A DNA stretch of 20,790 bases from JAJTFW01 sp964584995 (GTDB taxonomy: Bacteria > Bacteroidota > Bacteroidia > AKYH767-A > OLB10). The stretch spans positions 1 to 20,790 of the forward strand of contig CAZPCA010000033.1 in assembly GCA_964584995.1 (NCBI GenBank), written 5' to 3'. A model generated the notes under the pieces. The model did no database searches. It saw nothing but the letters and a program-made list of their open reading frames with translations, and was not told where the DNA came from. Positions within the stretch are counted from its first letter, which is position 1. Each line of letters opens with the position of its first letter. Positions 1-8,401 of the stretch are shown one piece after another. Made by a program: the position numbers and the translations under genes.

Positions 1-2017
1 ACTGACGACGTAATTCATCGAGCATCTCGCGGGTTCGGTTGGTGGCGACCAGGTGACCGACAGGCTGTTCATCATCACCGGCAGTGATCAGATCCAGGTT
101 GGGAATGGACGTGAGCTGTATGGCATCCTGTAATGCACACTGATGGGTGTAGACCTCCTTGAGACCCCGACCACCCCGCGCATCGAACCACTCGGAAAGG
201 CGCGGGTCGTATACATTGAGATCCAGCAATACCACTTTTTTGTCCTGCGCGGCGAGTGTACGGGCCAGCTGCATGGCAACAAATGATTTGCCTTCGCCTT
301 TTCGTGTGCTCGTAACCGTTATGACCATCGACTGCTGATCGGGTTTATTCATGAATATCCGGGTGCACAAAGCGGTGAACGCCTTGTACGCTGTTTCGTT
401 CTTTTTGAACTGCTGGATCTGGCCGATGACGGGGATTGAAGATCCGGGATCGATATCTTCCGGGGTATGCAGTGAAGGACGCAGGTAATGGCGGATATAG
501 GCCAGCAATACACCGGTGAAAAAGCCAATCATCAAGGCGACCGCTAAAATGATATCACGACGGGGTGCCATCGGTGCAGCGGGAACTGCCGCCGACTCCA
601 GGATCCTGTTGAATGAAACATTGACCTGTTGTGTGATGACTGCTTCCGTACGTTTTTCGATGAGGAAATTGTACACCTTCTCGTACAGGTAATAATTCCT
701 GTTCAGTTCCATCAGGGTGCTTTCTTTTTCGGGCAAGCCCTGAAAAGAAGCCTTTTGCTCATCCATGGCCAACTGCAATTCATCCTGTTTCATCAGGAGC
801 TTGCGACGGGTATTGTTGATACTTTCAGTAAGATACGCCTTTTGCTGTGCAATTTCCTGATCTACATTTTTGACCCTGTCGTTCTCCGCCGTGTACTTGC
901 GCATGAGTTCTTCTCGCTCCCGGAGTCGGGCATTGAGACGACTCACACTTTCTGTGAAAAGTGCATCGATCACCGTTCCGTACTCCGGTCCTGCGAACTT
1001 GATTTCCTTATTGCGACGCAGGTAATCGCTCATCTGTTCGAGCACCGATAACTGCATATTGATATCCACGCGCTGTACCTCCAATTCGCCCAAGGTCTTG
1101 TAAGTGGCTTCGGTTTCCTGCGGTATGTTGACAATATCATTCTCCACGCGGTAGGACTTGATGGCATCGCGAGCTGCTGTGAGTTCCCTACCAACGCTTT
1201 CAATCTGCTGGTTGATGAAATCGACAGTGCTTCCGGCCATTGATTTTTTGTCTTCGAGACCCTGGTCGATATAGGTCTCAGCGATGGCGTTCACCAGCAT
1301 AGAAGCCTTCTCCGGCACAGCATGGGTATAATACAGCTTAACGATATTCACGTCCTTGTCGACAGCCCTCACGATATAATTGTCGTTCATCAGCTTGCTG
1401 GCCAACGCCGAAGGAGCATATACCGTGAAGGACCATGGCTCCGACAAACGCGCGGCATGGTAGCGCATGATCTCCGGATTTTTACGGATTGTCAGACATA
1501 CTCCGCGGTCGCAAAGGGGAGTTCCGAAAACGCCTCTTTTGTTCACGATCGTACCAGCCGCTTCGTAACTGAGCTCGAACTCCTCTCCCGAAAGATGGCG
1601 GAAAGAACAATTCAACTCCCGGAAAGTGTTGCCCGTGATTTTGTAATCCACGAGGAAAGGAGACTCGTGATAAACTTCCCTTGCGGCCATTTCCGTATGC
1701 CTGTAATATTCGACAGCAAAATCGAGGCGCTCCAAGGCTTTTTCAAACAAAGACCTTGACTTCAGCACCTCCACTTCGGTCTGCACCCGTGTGTTCGCCT
1801 TGAACACGTCAAAGTCGCGGTAGAGGTTGTTGTTGGCCATTCCGCCCTGTGCATCTTCGATGCGCAAGGTGGCGCTTGCCTGATAAGAGGGGGTAGCCGT
1901 ATAAAGGTAACGGGTAGCCGCAATGCCTGCCAGCAACATACAAATCACAATGATGTACCAGCGCTTCTGAAGCGGGTATAACATAGATTGCAGAGATCCG
2001 GGGGTTCGCATGGTCAT
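1..2017 (-). CDS. Wzc-like polysaccharide co-polymerase / ATPase (partial, C-terminus beyond left edge)
   Basis: Inner-membrane protein of the Wzz/Wzc family, expected to control chain length and export of a capsular or exopolysaccharide together with the Wza-like lipoprotein encoded just upstream. 672 codons are visible. Seen: first membrane helix at about residues 20-38, a long periplasmic part rich in charged, coiled-coil-like helix (about 220-440), a Pro-rich stretch (VPAAPMAPRR) leading into a second helix at about 488-508, then a cytoplasmic P-loop domain. Its Walker A is TSTRKGEGKS (Lys577), followed by a Walker A' strand VVLLDLNVYDP (Asp599). BY-kinases normally have DxDxR in Walker A'; here it is DxNxY, so tyrosine-kinase activity is doubtful. 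Walker B and any Tyr-rich tail lie outside the window. The chosen ATG overlaps the stop of the upstream gene as ATGA, which implies translational coupling; a second ATG lies two codons further in. Family assignment is firm; substrate is unknown. Confidence 0.9.
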   Translation of the reverse strand, partial: MTMRTPGSLQSMLYPLQKRWYIIVICMLLAGIAATRYLYTATPSYQASATLRIEDAQGGMANNNLYRDFDVFKANTRVQTEVEVLKSRSLFEKALERLDFAVEYYRHTEMAAREVYHESPFLVDYKITGNTFRELNCSFRHLSGEEFELSYEAAGTIVNKRGVFGTPLCDRGVCLTIRKNPEIMRYHAARLSEPWSFTVYAPSALASKLMNDNYIVRAVDKDVNIVKLYYTHAVPEKASMLVNAIAETYIDQGLEDKKSMAGSTVDFINQQIESVGRELTAARDAIKSYRVENDIVNIPQETEATYKTLGELEVQRVDINMQLSVLEQMSDYLRRNKEIKFAGPEYGTVIDALFTESVSRLNARLREREELMRKYTAENDRVKNVDQEIAQQKAYLTESINNTRRKLLMKQDELQLAMDEQKASFQGLPEKESTLMELNRNYYLYEKVYNFLIEKRTEAVITQQVNVSFNRILESAAVPAAPMAPRRDIILAVALMIGFFTGVLLAYIRHYLRPSLHTPEDIDPGSSIPVIGQIQQFKKNETAYKAFTALCTRIFMNKPDQQSMVITVTSTRKGEGKSFVAMQLARTLAAQDKKVVLLDLNVYDPRLSEWFDARGGRGLKEVYTHQCALQDAIQLTSIPNLDLITAGDDEQPVGHLVATNRTREMLDELRRQ

Positions 2018-2766
2018 TTGTTTACAGATACATTGTATACCAACGCCAGTGCGGTGAGCAGACTGGCGAGAGGAATCAGTTTGGAAGCGACGCGGTCGAA
2101 TGATTTATTGCGGCCCGGAGGAACGTAGATTACATCCTGGGCGTTGACCATAGTCTCGTTGGCAGCGGAGGAGGTGAGATCGATGACCATCACCTCGGTG
2201 CTGCGTATTATTTTGATTTGGTTTGTACGGGCGAAATCGGTGAAGCCACCGGCCTTGCCGATCATATCCACCAGGCGCGCCCTGTCGGTATGAAAGAGGT
2301 AATTGCCTGCATCCCTGACTTCTCCCAGTACAGTGACTTGGTTGCTCATCAGTCTGAGATTGAGCACCGGCTTCTGAACGTATTGTGCGTACAGCGGCAC
2401 AAGTTTTTCTTCCGCCGCCTTGAGTGTCAGCCCTTGTACTTTCACTTTACCGATTTGCGGCAGATTGAGTTCTCCGGCGGCATCGATCATCAACCACTTG
2501 CCTGCTTCTTCCGGCGTGCTGTAAACAGTGTGCACCGATCCCACGCTCAATTCATCGTGCCCCCAAACGCTTACAGCGATTTTATCGCCCGGTGTTAGCA
2601 GCCGGTCTGAAGGTTCAGGTCTGGGTGCAGAGGAGGGAGCCGTAGTCTGATACAAAGCGTACCTGTTGCATGCTGTCAAAAGACACAACATCCAACAAGC
2701 CAATAGCCAGGTAACATGTTTCTGTCGCAAAAAAAAGCGGGATGTTTTCATCTGTATCATCTTCAC
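2014..2766 (-). CDS. Wza-like polysaccharide export lipoprotein (Poly_export/SLBB)
   Basis: Outer-membrane polysaccharide export lipoprotein, partner of the Wzc-like protein encoded directly downstream. Seen: N-terminal hydrophobic signal with lipobox LLTAC (lipidated Cys33), a Poly_export-like domain beginning LLTPGDKIAVSVWGH (about 55-140), an SLBB-like segment VLGEVRDAGNYLF with downstream GKAGGF (about 145-190), and a C-terminal hydrophobic helix (about 229-246) ending four residues from the stop. At 250 aa it is shorter than E. coli Wza and has a single SLBB domain, as is common in Bacteroidota. The listed start is GTG; in-frame ATGs at 2760 and 2751 are equally plausible and keep the signal peptide intact. 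Its stop overlaps the next start (ATGA). The 5' leader holds a perfect 7-bp inverted repeat. Family assignment is firm; the exported polymer is unknown. Confidence 0.9.
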   Translation of the reverse strand: MKMIQMKTSRFFLRQKHVTWLLACWMLCLLTACNRYALYQTTAPSSAPRPEPSDRLLTPGDKIAVSVWGHDELSVGSVHTVYSTPEEAGKWLMIDAAGELNLPQIGKVKVQGLTLKAAEEKLVPLYAQYVQKPVLNLRLMSNQVTVLGEVRDAGNYLFHTDRARLVDMIGKAGGFTDFARTNQIKIIRSTEVMVIDLTSSAANETMVNAQDVIYVPPGRNKSFDRVASKLIPLASLLTALALVYNVSVNK

Positions 2767-3104
2767 CGAACGGCTAATTGAAGGCCCTCAGGACCCAATT
2801 TAACTTATAATGAGGGCAAAGGGTTACAATTCCACCGGGAATCCAACTGTGTAAGAAGGAGGCAAGCAAGCGGGAGACAGAAAGCTATAAACCTGTTTAT
2901 TAGACACTTGGTGCTATGGATGCCAGTCTTTACATGACCATTTTGTCGATTTCATTACGTCGGACAGTGCTTGAAAAAGCAAACCGGGTAAGAGCCCTCC
3001 ATTAAGGATCCGCTCGCGTTTCTTTTTAACAAATCAGGGAGGAAAAGCCGGATTGCTTTGCTCATCCGCAAGACGGAAAACCCGTAAATTCGTTGCCCAA
3101 CCCT
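2767..3104. other. Intergenic region between divergent wza-like gene and dut
   Basis: No gene is supported here. It must contain the promoters of the leftward polysaccharide export genes and the rightward dut operon. I found no convincing full Bacteroidota promoter on either strand. A TAAATTCG box at 3085-3092 resembles TAnnTTTG with one mismatch, but the nearest upstream TTTG (3057-3060) is 24 nt away, longer than usual. The clearest structure is the inverted repeat at 2784-2817, listed separately. Confidence 0.6.
2784..2817. promoter_or_regulatory. Perfect 7-bp inverted repeat in the leader of the polysaccharide export genes
   Basis: GCCCTCA (2784-2790) and TGAGGGC (2811-2817) are exact reverse complements separated by 20 AT-rich bases. 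The element ends about 18 nt before the GTG start of the Wza-like gene on the minus strand. It could be an operator for a dimeric regulator or a hairpin in the mRNA leader. No T-tract follows on the minus strand, so it is not an obvious intrinsic terminator. Function is inference. Confidence 0.35.
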
Positions 3105-3536
3105 ATGGAAGTTAAAATCATCAATAACTCCTCCCATCCGCTACCGGCGTATGAAACACAGGCCTCGGCAGGCATGGATCTGCGGGCGATGCTGGAGAGC
3201 TCCGTGATGCTTCATCCCGGACAGAGAGCATTGATTCCTACCGGATTATCCATTGAATTGCCCATCGGCTACGAAGCGCAAATCCGACCACGCAGTGGCC
3301 TGGCATGGAAACACGGTATCACGGTGCTGAACAGTCCGGGTACCATCGACGCCGATTACCGCGGAGAAATCAAAGTACTGCTGATCAACCACGGACAAGA
3401 AATTGTTGAAATTATTGACGGTGAACGTGTTGCCCAGATGGTCATAGCCCGGCACGAAAGGGTGGACTGGCAGGAAAGTCAATTGTTGGGCGATACTTCA
3501 AGGGGCAGCGGCGGATTCGGTTCGACGGGTAAATAA
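3105..3536 (+). CDS. dut: dUTP diphosphatase (dUTPase)
   Basis: Trimeric dUTPase that hydrolyses dUTP to dUMP and pyrophosphate, keeping uracil out of DNA and supplying dUMP for thymidylate synthesis. All five family motifs are present in order: AGMDLRA (I), RPRSGLAWKHGI (II), GTIDADYRGEIKV (III, with the catalytic Asp and Tyr), RVAQMVI (IV) and RGSGGFGSTG (V, the flexible C-terminal P-loop-like tail). 143 aa matches the usual bacterial length. I chose ATG 3105, which begins MEVKIIN, over an in-frame TTG at 3093 that would add only MPNP. It is the first gene of a rightward cluster and lies 52 bp ahead of the nucleotidyltransferase gene. The rest of the cluster concerns the envelope, so the linkage is more likely co-transcription than shared function. 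Confidence 0.97.
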   Translation: MEVKIINNSSHPLPAYETQASAGMDLRAMLESSVMLHPGQRALIPTGLSIELPIGYEAQIRPRSGLAWKHGITVLNSPGTIDADYRGEIKVLLINHGQEIVEIIDGERVAQMVIARHERVDWQESQLLGDTSRGSGGFGSTGK

Positions 3537-3588
3537 GCGGCCTGCCGGGTCTTTTGGCGGATGTAGAAAACAAAAAGCAAGAATTCCA

Positions 3589-4590
3589 ATGAGGATAATC
3601 GTTCCAATGGCAGGTATGGGTAAGCGCATGCGCCCGCATACACTGACCACCCCAAAGCCGCTGATTCCTGTAGCAGGCAAAGCCATCGTTCAACATCTGG
3701 TGGAGGATATCATCCGGATGTGTAACCAGAAGGTCGAGGAGATCGCATACGTGGTGGGTCACTTCGGAGAAGAAGCAGAGAATAACCTGGTAAAAATCGC
3801 GGAAGACCTGGGGGCTAAAGGAAGCATACATTACCAGGATACTCCGCTGGGAACAGCTCACGCCATTCTTTGCGCAGAAAGTGCGCTGCGTGGACCGGTG
3901 GTGATTGCCTTCGCCGATACGCTTTTCTCTGCCGACTTCCGTATGGATGATGACTGTGATGGGGTAATCTGGGTCAAGCAAATAGAGGATCCCCGCCAAT
4001 TCGGGGTGGTCAAGACCGGTGCCGACGGTATCATTACCGATTTCGTGGAGAAACCCAAAGAATTCGTCTCCGACCTCGCCATCATCGGCATCTATTACCT
4101 GAAAGACGGGGACACGCTCCGCAACGAATTACAATACCTTATCGATAACGATATCCGGGACAAAGGGGAATACCAGCTCACCAATGCCCTCGAAAACATG
4201 AAAGCCAAAGGCATGCGCCTCAAAGCCGGCAAGGTGGACGAATGGCTGGACTGCGGAAACAAAGACGCCACTGTATATACCAACCGTCGGGTACTTGAAA
4301 TCAAATATCCCAACAGCCACATCGCCTCCACGGCACGCATCAGCAACAGTGTGATTCTGCCTCCCTGCCACATCGGTGAAGGAGCTGACATAGAAAACTG
4401 CGTAATCGGTCCGCATGCAAGCATCGGTGCACATAGCCATATCCAGCAGAGCGTAGTCCGCAACAGTATCGTGCGTGAACATTGCTCCATCAAAAACGCC
4501 GGTCTGGACAATTCACTGATAGGCAACCACGTTCACTACAAAGGGGGACTCAGGGACCTTAGCATAGGTGATTACTCGACAGAATCCTAA
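3589..4590 (+). CDS. Sugar-phosphate nucleotidyltransferase with left-handed beta-helix tail
   Basis: Nucleotidyltransferase of the RmlA/GlmU type, expected to make an NDP-sugar from NTP and a sugar 1-phosphate in the cytoplasm. Seen: N-terminal nucleotide-binding loop PMAGMGKRMRP (6-16) followed by PKP (22-24), metal-binding Asp in IAFADTLF (Asp110), DFVEKP (151-156), GEYQLTN (193-199) and WLDCG (219-223). From about residue 240 the chain has hexapeptide-type repeats (ARISNSVI, ADIENCVIG, ASIGAHSHI) of a left-handed beta-helix. The loop has Met-Gly-Lys where GG-GTR is commonest, so nucleotide preference cannot be read off. The tail is shorter than the GlmU acetyltransferase domain and no acetyltransferase active site was recognised, so I do not call it GlmU. 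The next gene begins 5 bp after the stop. Class is firm, substrate unknown. Confidence 0.88.
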   Translation: MRIIVPMAGMGKRMRPHTLTTPKPLIPVAGKAIVQHLVEDIIRMCNQKVEEIAYVVGHFGEEAENNLVKIAEDLGAKGSIHYQDTPLGTAHAILCAESALRGPVVIAFADTLFSADFRMDDDCDGVIWVKQIEDPRQFGVVKTGADGIITDFVEKPKEFVSDLAIIGIYYLKDGDTLRNELQYLIDNDIRDKGEYQLTNALENMKAKGMRLKAGKVDEWLDCGNKDATVYTNRRVLEIKYPNSHIASTARISNSVILPPCHIGEGADIENCVIGPHASIGAHSHIQQSVVRNSIVREHCSIKNAGLDNSLIGNHVHYKGGLRDLSIGDYSTES

Positions 4591-4595
4591 CGCTG

Positions 4596-6338
4596 ATGTA
4601 TAACCGAATATTGCTGTTCATTTTCCTACCTGCGCTTCTTTTATCGGGAGCTTGTGGCAGCTCGAAAAAGTCCACCGGAGGAAGCGTATCCCGCCAAGGG
4701 GATGAATTACCGGAAGAAGAACGCATCAAGGCTACCTATGCCTTTTTTGATGCGCAGAAGGAGAAATTAAGTGGCAACGAGCAAAGGGCGGCCGAACTGT
4801 TCGCACAATGTCTGCGCATCGATCCGCGCAACCACGCGGCCATGTACGAGCTGAGTTCCATCTACAATGAGAAGGGAAAGATTCCGGATGCACTGTATTT
4901 CATCCGTACTGCCGTTTCCCTGGACCCCGACAACGACTGGTACCTCCTGCTGCTGGCCGACACGTATGAAAAGAGTGGCAAGTACGCAGAGGCCATCGAC
5001 ATATACAAGCAATTGGGTCGCAAACATCCTGACCGGATCGACTATTTATTCAGCGAATCGGACGCATTGCTGATGCAGGGAAAACTGCTTGAAGCGATCA
5101 AGGTTTACGATCGTATCGAAGAGGTCATCGGAGTGAACCAGGAAATGATCCTACAGAAACAGCGGCTGTACCTCAAGCTGGGCAAAGTGGAAGATGCCGC
5201 AGCAGAACTGGAGAAGCTGATCCGCTCAGAGCCTGGCAATCTGCAGCATTACTCCCTGCTGGTGGAGCTGTGGCAAGTCAACGGGCAAAACGAGAAGGCT
5301 ATGGAGACCATACGGCGGATGCAGCAAATAGATCCGGAAAATCCGGGCATTGCGCTGGCCCTGGCTGAGCAATACCGGAGCGAGGGTAAGAAAGCCGAAT
5401 CCTTCGAAGAACTGAAGAAAGCATTCTCCTCTCCTGAACTCGACAGTGATGTCAAGCTGCGTATTCTGCTTAGCTATGTACCGCTGGTGGAAACAAGCGA
5501 CGAAATGATGGATCAGGCGCTGGAGTTGTGCAAGCGACTCAGTCAGACGCATCAGGGAGAAGCCTCCGCACAAACCATCTATGGTGACTTCCTCAACATG
5601 AATGAACAATACGCCGAAGCCCGTACGCAGTACAGAGCCGGTCTGGCTATTGACAAGAAGAATTTGCAGGCCTGGCAGCAGTTGCTTTACACTGAATCCC
5701 AACTCTCTGATTACAATGCAATGGAAGTGGAAGCGGAAGAAGCACAGGGCTTGTTCCCCGACCAAAGTGTAATTTATCTTTTCAACGGCATCGCCAAAAT
5801 ACAGAACAAGAAGTACGAAGACGCAGCCCGCACCTTGTTAAGCGGAAGCAAACTGGTTGTGGACAATGACGAGCAGCAGATGGATTTCTATTCCAATCTC
5901 GGCGATGTCTACAACAAACTGAAACAATACGAGTTGTCGGATAAATACTACCAAAAAGCACTGTCCATCAACCCCAACAACGCCTTTGTGCTCAACAACT
6001 GGGCTTACTACTTATCGCTGCGGAACCAGGAACTGGAAAAAGCAGCTGAGATGTCGCGACGTAGCATCGACCTGGATGCTAAAAACGCGAATTTCCTGGA
6101 CACTTATGGCTGGATCCTTTACCAGCAAAAAAAGTACGAAGACGCACTCATCTGGCTGGAAAAAGCACGGCTTAACGGAGGAGACAACAACGGCACCGTG
6201 CTCGAGCATTACGGAGATGCCCTTTATAAATCGGGGCGAACGAACGAAGCCGTAGAATACTGGGAAAAGGCGAAGAAAACCGGCGATCACAGTGAATGGC
6301 TGGATAAGAAACTGAGCGATAAAAAACTTTATGAGTAA
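4596..6338 (+). CDS. TPR-repeat lipoprotein
   Basis: A 580-residue predicted lipoprotein made almost entirely of tetratricopeptide repeats, a protein-protein interaction scaffold facing the periplasm. Seen: signal peptide with lipobox LSGAC (Cys20), then helical-hairpin repeats with the A/G/Y/A pattern through the chain, for example RIDPRNHAAMYELSSIYNEK, YLLLADTYEKSGKYAEAIDIY, MDFYSNLGDVYNKLKQYELS and FLDTYGWILYQQKKYEDAL. Residues after the lipid Cys (GSSKKS) lack the acidic cluster associated with surface-exported lipoproteins in Bacteroidota, so a periplasm-facing location is inferred. It begins 5 bp after the nucleotidyltransferase gene, and its last codons overlap the start of the DUF4292 gene by 8 bp, so translation of the two is probably coupled. 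Exact partner unknown; the neighbouring lipoprotein and EnvC-like protein are the obvious candidates. Confidence 0.88.
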   Translation: MYNRILLFIFLPALLLSGACGSSKKSTGGSVSRQGDELPEEERIKATYAFFDAQKEKLSGNEQRAAELFAQCLRIDPRNHAAMYELSSIYNEKGKIPDALYFIRTAVSLDPDNDWYLLLLADTYEKSGKYAEAIDIYKQLGRKHPDRIDYLFSESDALLMQGKLLEAIKVYDRIEEVIGVNQEMILQKQRLYLKLGKVEDAAAELEKLIRSEPGNLQHYSLLVELWQVNGQNEKAMETIRRMQQIDPENPGIALALAEQYRSEGKKAESFEELKKAFSSPELDSDVKLRILLSYVPLVETSDEMMDQALELCKRLSQTHQGEASAQTIYGDFLNMNEQYAEARTQYRAGLAIDKKNLQAWQQLLYTESQLSDYNAMEVEAEEAQGLFPDQSVIYLFNGIAKIQNKKYEDAARTLLSGSKLVVDNDEQQMDFYSNLGDVYNKLKQYELSDKYYQKALSINPNNAFVLNNWAYYLSLRNQELEKAAEMSRRSIDLDAKNANFLDTYGWILYQQKKYEDALIWLEKARLNGGDNNGTVLEHYGDALYKSGRTNEAVEYWEKAKKTGDHSEWLDKKLSDKKLYE

Positions 6339-7173
6339 AAGACGGCTGATCCAGGGCATGGTAGTACTATGGGTACTGGCAGGTTTTTTTTCAGCCTGTA
6401 AATCCCGTCAAAAAGCACAACCGGTACCTGCTGCTGAAGGTAAGGGTCCACAAGAAGCCTCGGTGCAGCAGTTACTTGCCAGGCTCGACTCCACAGCCTT
6501 CAAGTCGGAGTGGGTGCAGGGCAAAGCAAGCGTAACCACTTTTCAGGAAGGCAACGAGACCTCCTTCAACATCAACTTGAGAGCAAGACGCGACAGTGTA
6601 CTGTGGATTTCAATATCGCCCCTACTTGGAATTGAAGTCGCCCGCGTACTCATCACCCCCGATAGTGTGAAATTACTGGATCGCCTCAACAACCGCTACC
6701 AGGCGAGCTCCTTCGAGACCATCAACAAGCTTTTGCAGCTTAAAGTCAATTTCGAGATTGTACAATCTCTATTGTTCGGCAATTTTTTCGCTTACAAGAA
6801 AAATGAAAACCGCTTCAATTCTGTTTATCTTGAAGACAAGTTTTATATACTCAGCTCCCTGAATAAAAAGAAACTAAAGCGTGCTCTGGAGGAAAAAGAC
6901 CTTAACAAGCCGGTCATCCAGGATGTATATATCAACGATGCTTACTTCAAGATTTTCAAAATGTCGGTGGAGGACCAGAAAATCGGCAAAACGCTGCTCG
7001 TGGAATATGAAGATTTCAGACAGACTGATTTCGGACAATTCCCGTTCAAGTCCAACACCAAAGTGACTTCGGAAAAAGAACTGGAGATAAAAATCGAATT
7101 CGGTAAAATCGTTGTCGGTGAGATTCAGGAATTCCCTTTCAATATCCCCTCAAATTATGAGCGCGTGCGTTAA
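6331..7173 (+). CDS. DUF4292-family lipoprotein
   Basis: 280-residue predicted lipoprotein that I recognise as the DUF4292 family found in Bacteroidota. Seen: signal peptide with lipobox FSAC (Cys23), then a beta-rich domain with segments such as FKSEWVQGKASVTTF, FNINLRARRDSVLWISISP and IEVARVLITPDSVKLLDR. This is the alternating-strand pattern of LolA/LolB-like half-barrels, but that fold link is inference from pattern only. The residues after Cys23 (KSRQK) are basic, not an acidic surface-export signal. It overlaps the TPR gene by 8 bp at its start and the EnvC-like gene by 17 bp at its end. This packing suggests the three envelope proteins are made in fixed proportion. Molecular role is not established to my knowledge; a lipoprotein or lipid carrier role is one possibility. 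Confidence 0.82.
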   Translation: MSKRRLIQGMVVLWVLAGFFSACKSRQKAQPVPAAEGKGPQEASVQQLLARLDSTAFKSEWVQGKASVTTFQEGNETSFNINLRARRDSVLWISISPLLGIEVARVLITPDSVKLLDRLNNRYQASSFETINKLLQLKVNFEIVQSLLFGNFFAYKKNENRFNSVYLEDKFYILSSLNKKKLKRALEEKDLNKPVIQDVYINDAYFKIFKMSVEDQKIGKTLLVEYEDFRQTDFGQFPFKSNTKVTSEKELEIKIEFGKIVVGEIQEFPFNIPSNYERVR

Positions 7174-8401
7174 TCTGACTTCCCGCTTTTTGGTCGCTCT
7201 GCTGTGCTTGTTTCTCACTGCGGGTGGAGTGATGGCACAGAATAAAAAAGAGCTTGAACAGAAAAAAGCCAAGCTTCAGAAGGAGATTGAATTCACCAAC
7301 AAACAGCTCAGGCAGGTCGAGAAAAACAAAAATGCGACCGCCGAACAATTGTCTGCTTTGCGCAAGAAGATTTCCCTGCGGGAATCCCTCATCAGCACCA
7401 TCAATTCCGAAATCTCGACTTTGGGTGGAGCGATAGAATCCACCAACAAAGAAATCAATACCCTTGAGTCCAACCTGCAACAACTGCGGAGGGAGTATGC
7501 GGAAATGGTCCGCAACGCCTGGCGGACCCGTAATCATTACCAGCAGCTCATGTTTGTCTTCGCTGCCAGTGATTTCAACCAGGCGTACAAAAGGATGAAA
7601 TACCTTCAACAGTACGCGGTATACAGAAGAGAGCAAGCCGGAAGGATCCAGAACACACAGACTGAACTGAGTGGTAAAAAGCAAGAGCTGGAGACGCGTA
7701 AAAACGAAAAGACCAGTCTGCGTAATTCCGAACAGAAGGAAAAATCTACACTGGAGAAAGAGAAACAGGAACAGGACAAACTTCTCAAAAATCTGACAGA
7801 GCGTGAAAAACGACTGTCACGTGAACTAGCCGAAAAAAAGGCAGCCAAGCAAAAACTGGACAGGGCCATTGAAAGTATCATTCGCAAGGAAATTGAGGCC
7901 GCGAAAAAGAAAGCCACCGCTGCAGGTAAGAAGAATGTCACCAACACCAATGTATTCACACTTACCCCTGAAGCTGCCAAATTATCGAACAGTTTTTCCG
8001 GCAACAAAGGACTTCTGCCCTGGCCGGTTGAACAAGGCACCATTACGGGAACCTTCGGTGAACATCCGCATAAAGAATTAAAAGGAATCGTGGTGAAAAA
8101 CAACGGCATCGATATCCAATCGGGTAAAGGCGCAGCAGCAAGAGCGATTTTTGAGGGTACCGTCAGCGGTGTTGTCAATATTCCAGGAGCAGGCAAGGCG
8201 GTGATCATCCGCCATGGGGAATACCTCACTGTCTACTCGAATCTGGAAAGTGTATCTGTTAGCACGGGCGATAAGGTCAGCACTAAACAACGTATCGGCA
8301 GCATTGGTGAAGCCTCCGAAGGCAATCGCGGTGAACTACACCTCGAAATCTGGAAAAACACCAGTAAACTTGATCCGAAATCCTGGTTGGCGCGTCGGTG
8401 A
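7157..8401 (+). CDS. envC: EnvC-like murein hydrolase activator (coiled coil + degenerate LytM domain)
   Basis: Exported protein with a signal peptide ending near VMAQ, a very long coiled coil rich in Lys/Glu (about 30-270) and a C-terminal LytM/M23 domain (about 300-414). This is the architecture of EnvC, which binds and activates cell-wall amidases at the division septum. In active M23 enzymes zinc is held by HxGxD, a later HL and HxH. Here the matching positions are Asn315 (N-N-G-I-D, Asp319 kept), Asn362 (YSNL) and Glu393 with only His395 kept (ELHLE). The domain is therefore predicted to be non-catalytic, as in E. coli EnvC. I chose ATG 7157 (MSACVNL), which starts directly before the signal peptide; a TTG at 7112 would add 15 residues. 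It overlaps the DUF4292 gene by 17 bp and ends tail to tail against the response regulator gene. Confidence 0.9.
   Translation: MSACVNLTSRFLVALLCLFLTAGGVMAQNKKELEQKKAKLQKEIEFTNKQLRQVEKNKNATAEQLSALRKKISLRESLISTINSEISTLGGAIESTNKEINTLESNLQQLRREYAEMVRNAWRTRNHYQQLMFVFAASDFNQAYKRMKYLQQYAVYRREQAGRIQNTQTELSGKKQELETRKNEKTSLRNSEQKEKSTLEKEKQEQDKLLKNLTEREKRLSRELAEKKAAKQKLDRAIESIIRKEIEAAKKKATAAGKKNVTNTNVFTLTPEAAKLSNSFSGNKGLLPWPVEQGTITGTFGEHPHKELKGIVVKNNGIDIQSGKGAAARAIFEGTVSGVVNIPGAGKAVIIRHGEYLTVYSNLESVSVSTGDKVSTKQRIGSIGEASEGNRGELHLEIWKNTSKLDPKSWLARR

Noticed and set aside
2955..3137. Small minus-strand open frame between the export genes and dut
   Set aside because: It overlaps the start of dut, has no motif, and no supporting upstream signal.
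3589..4590. Calling the nucleotidyltransferase GlmU
   Set aside because: The beta-helix tail is too short for the acetyltransferase domain and its active site was not recognised.
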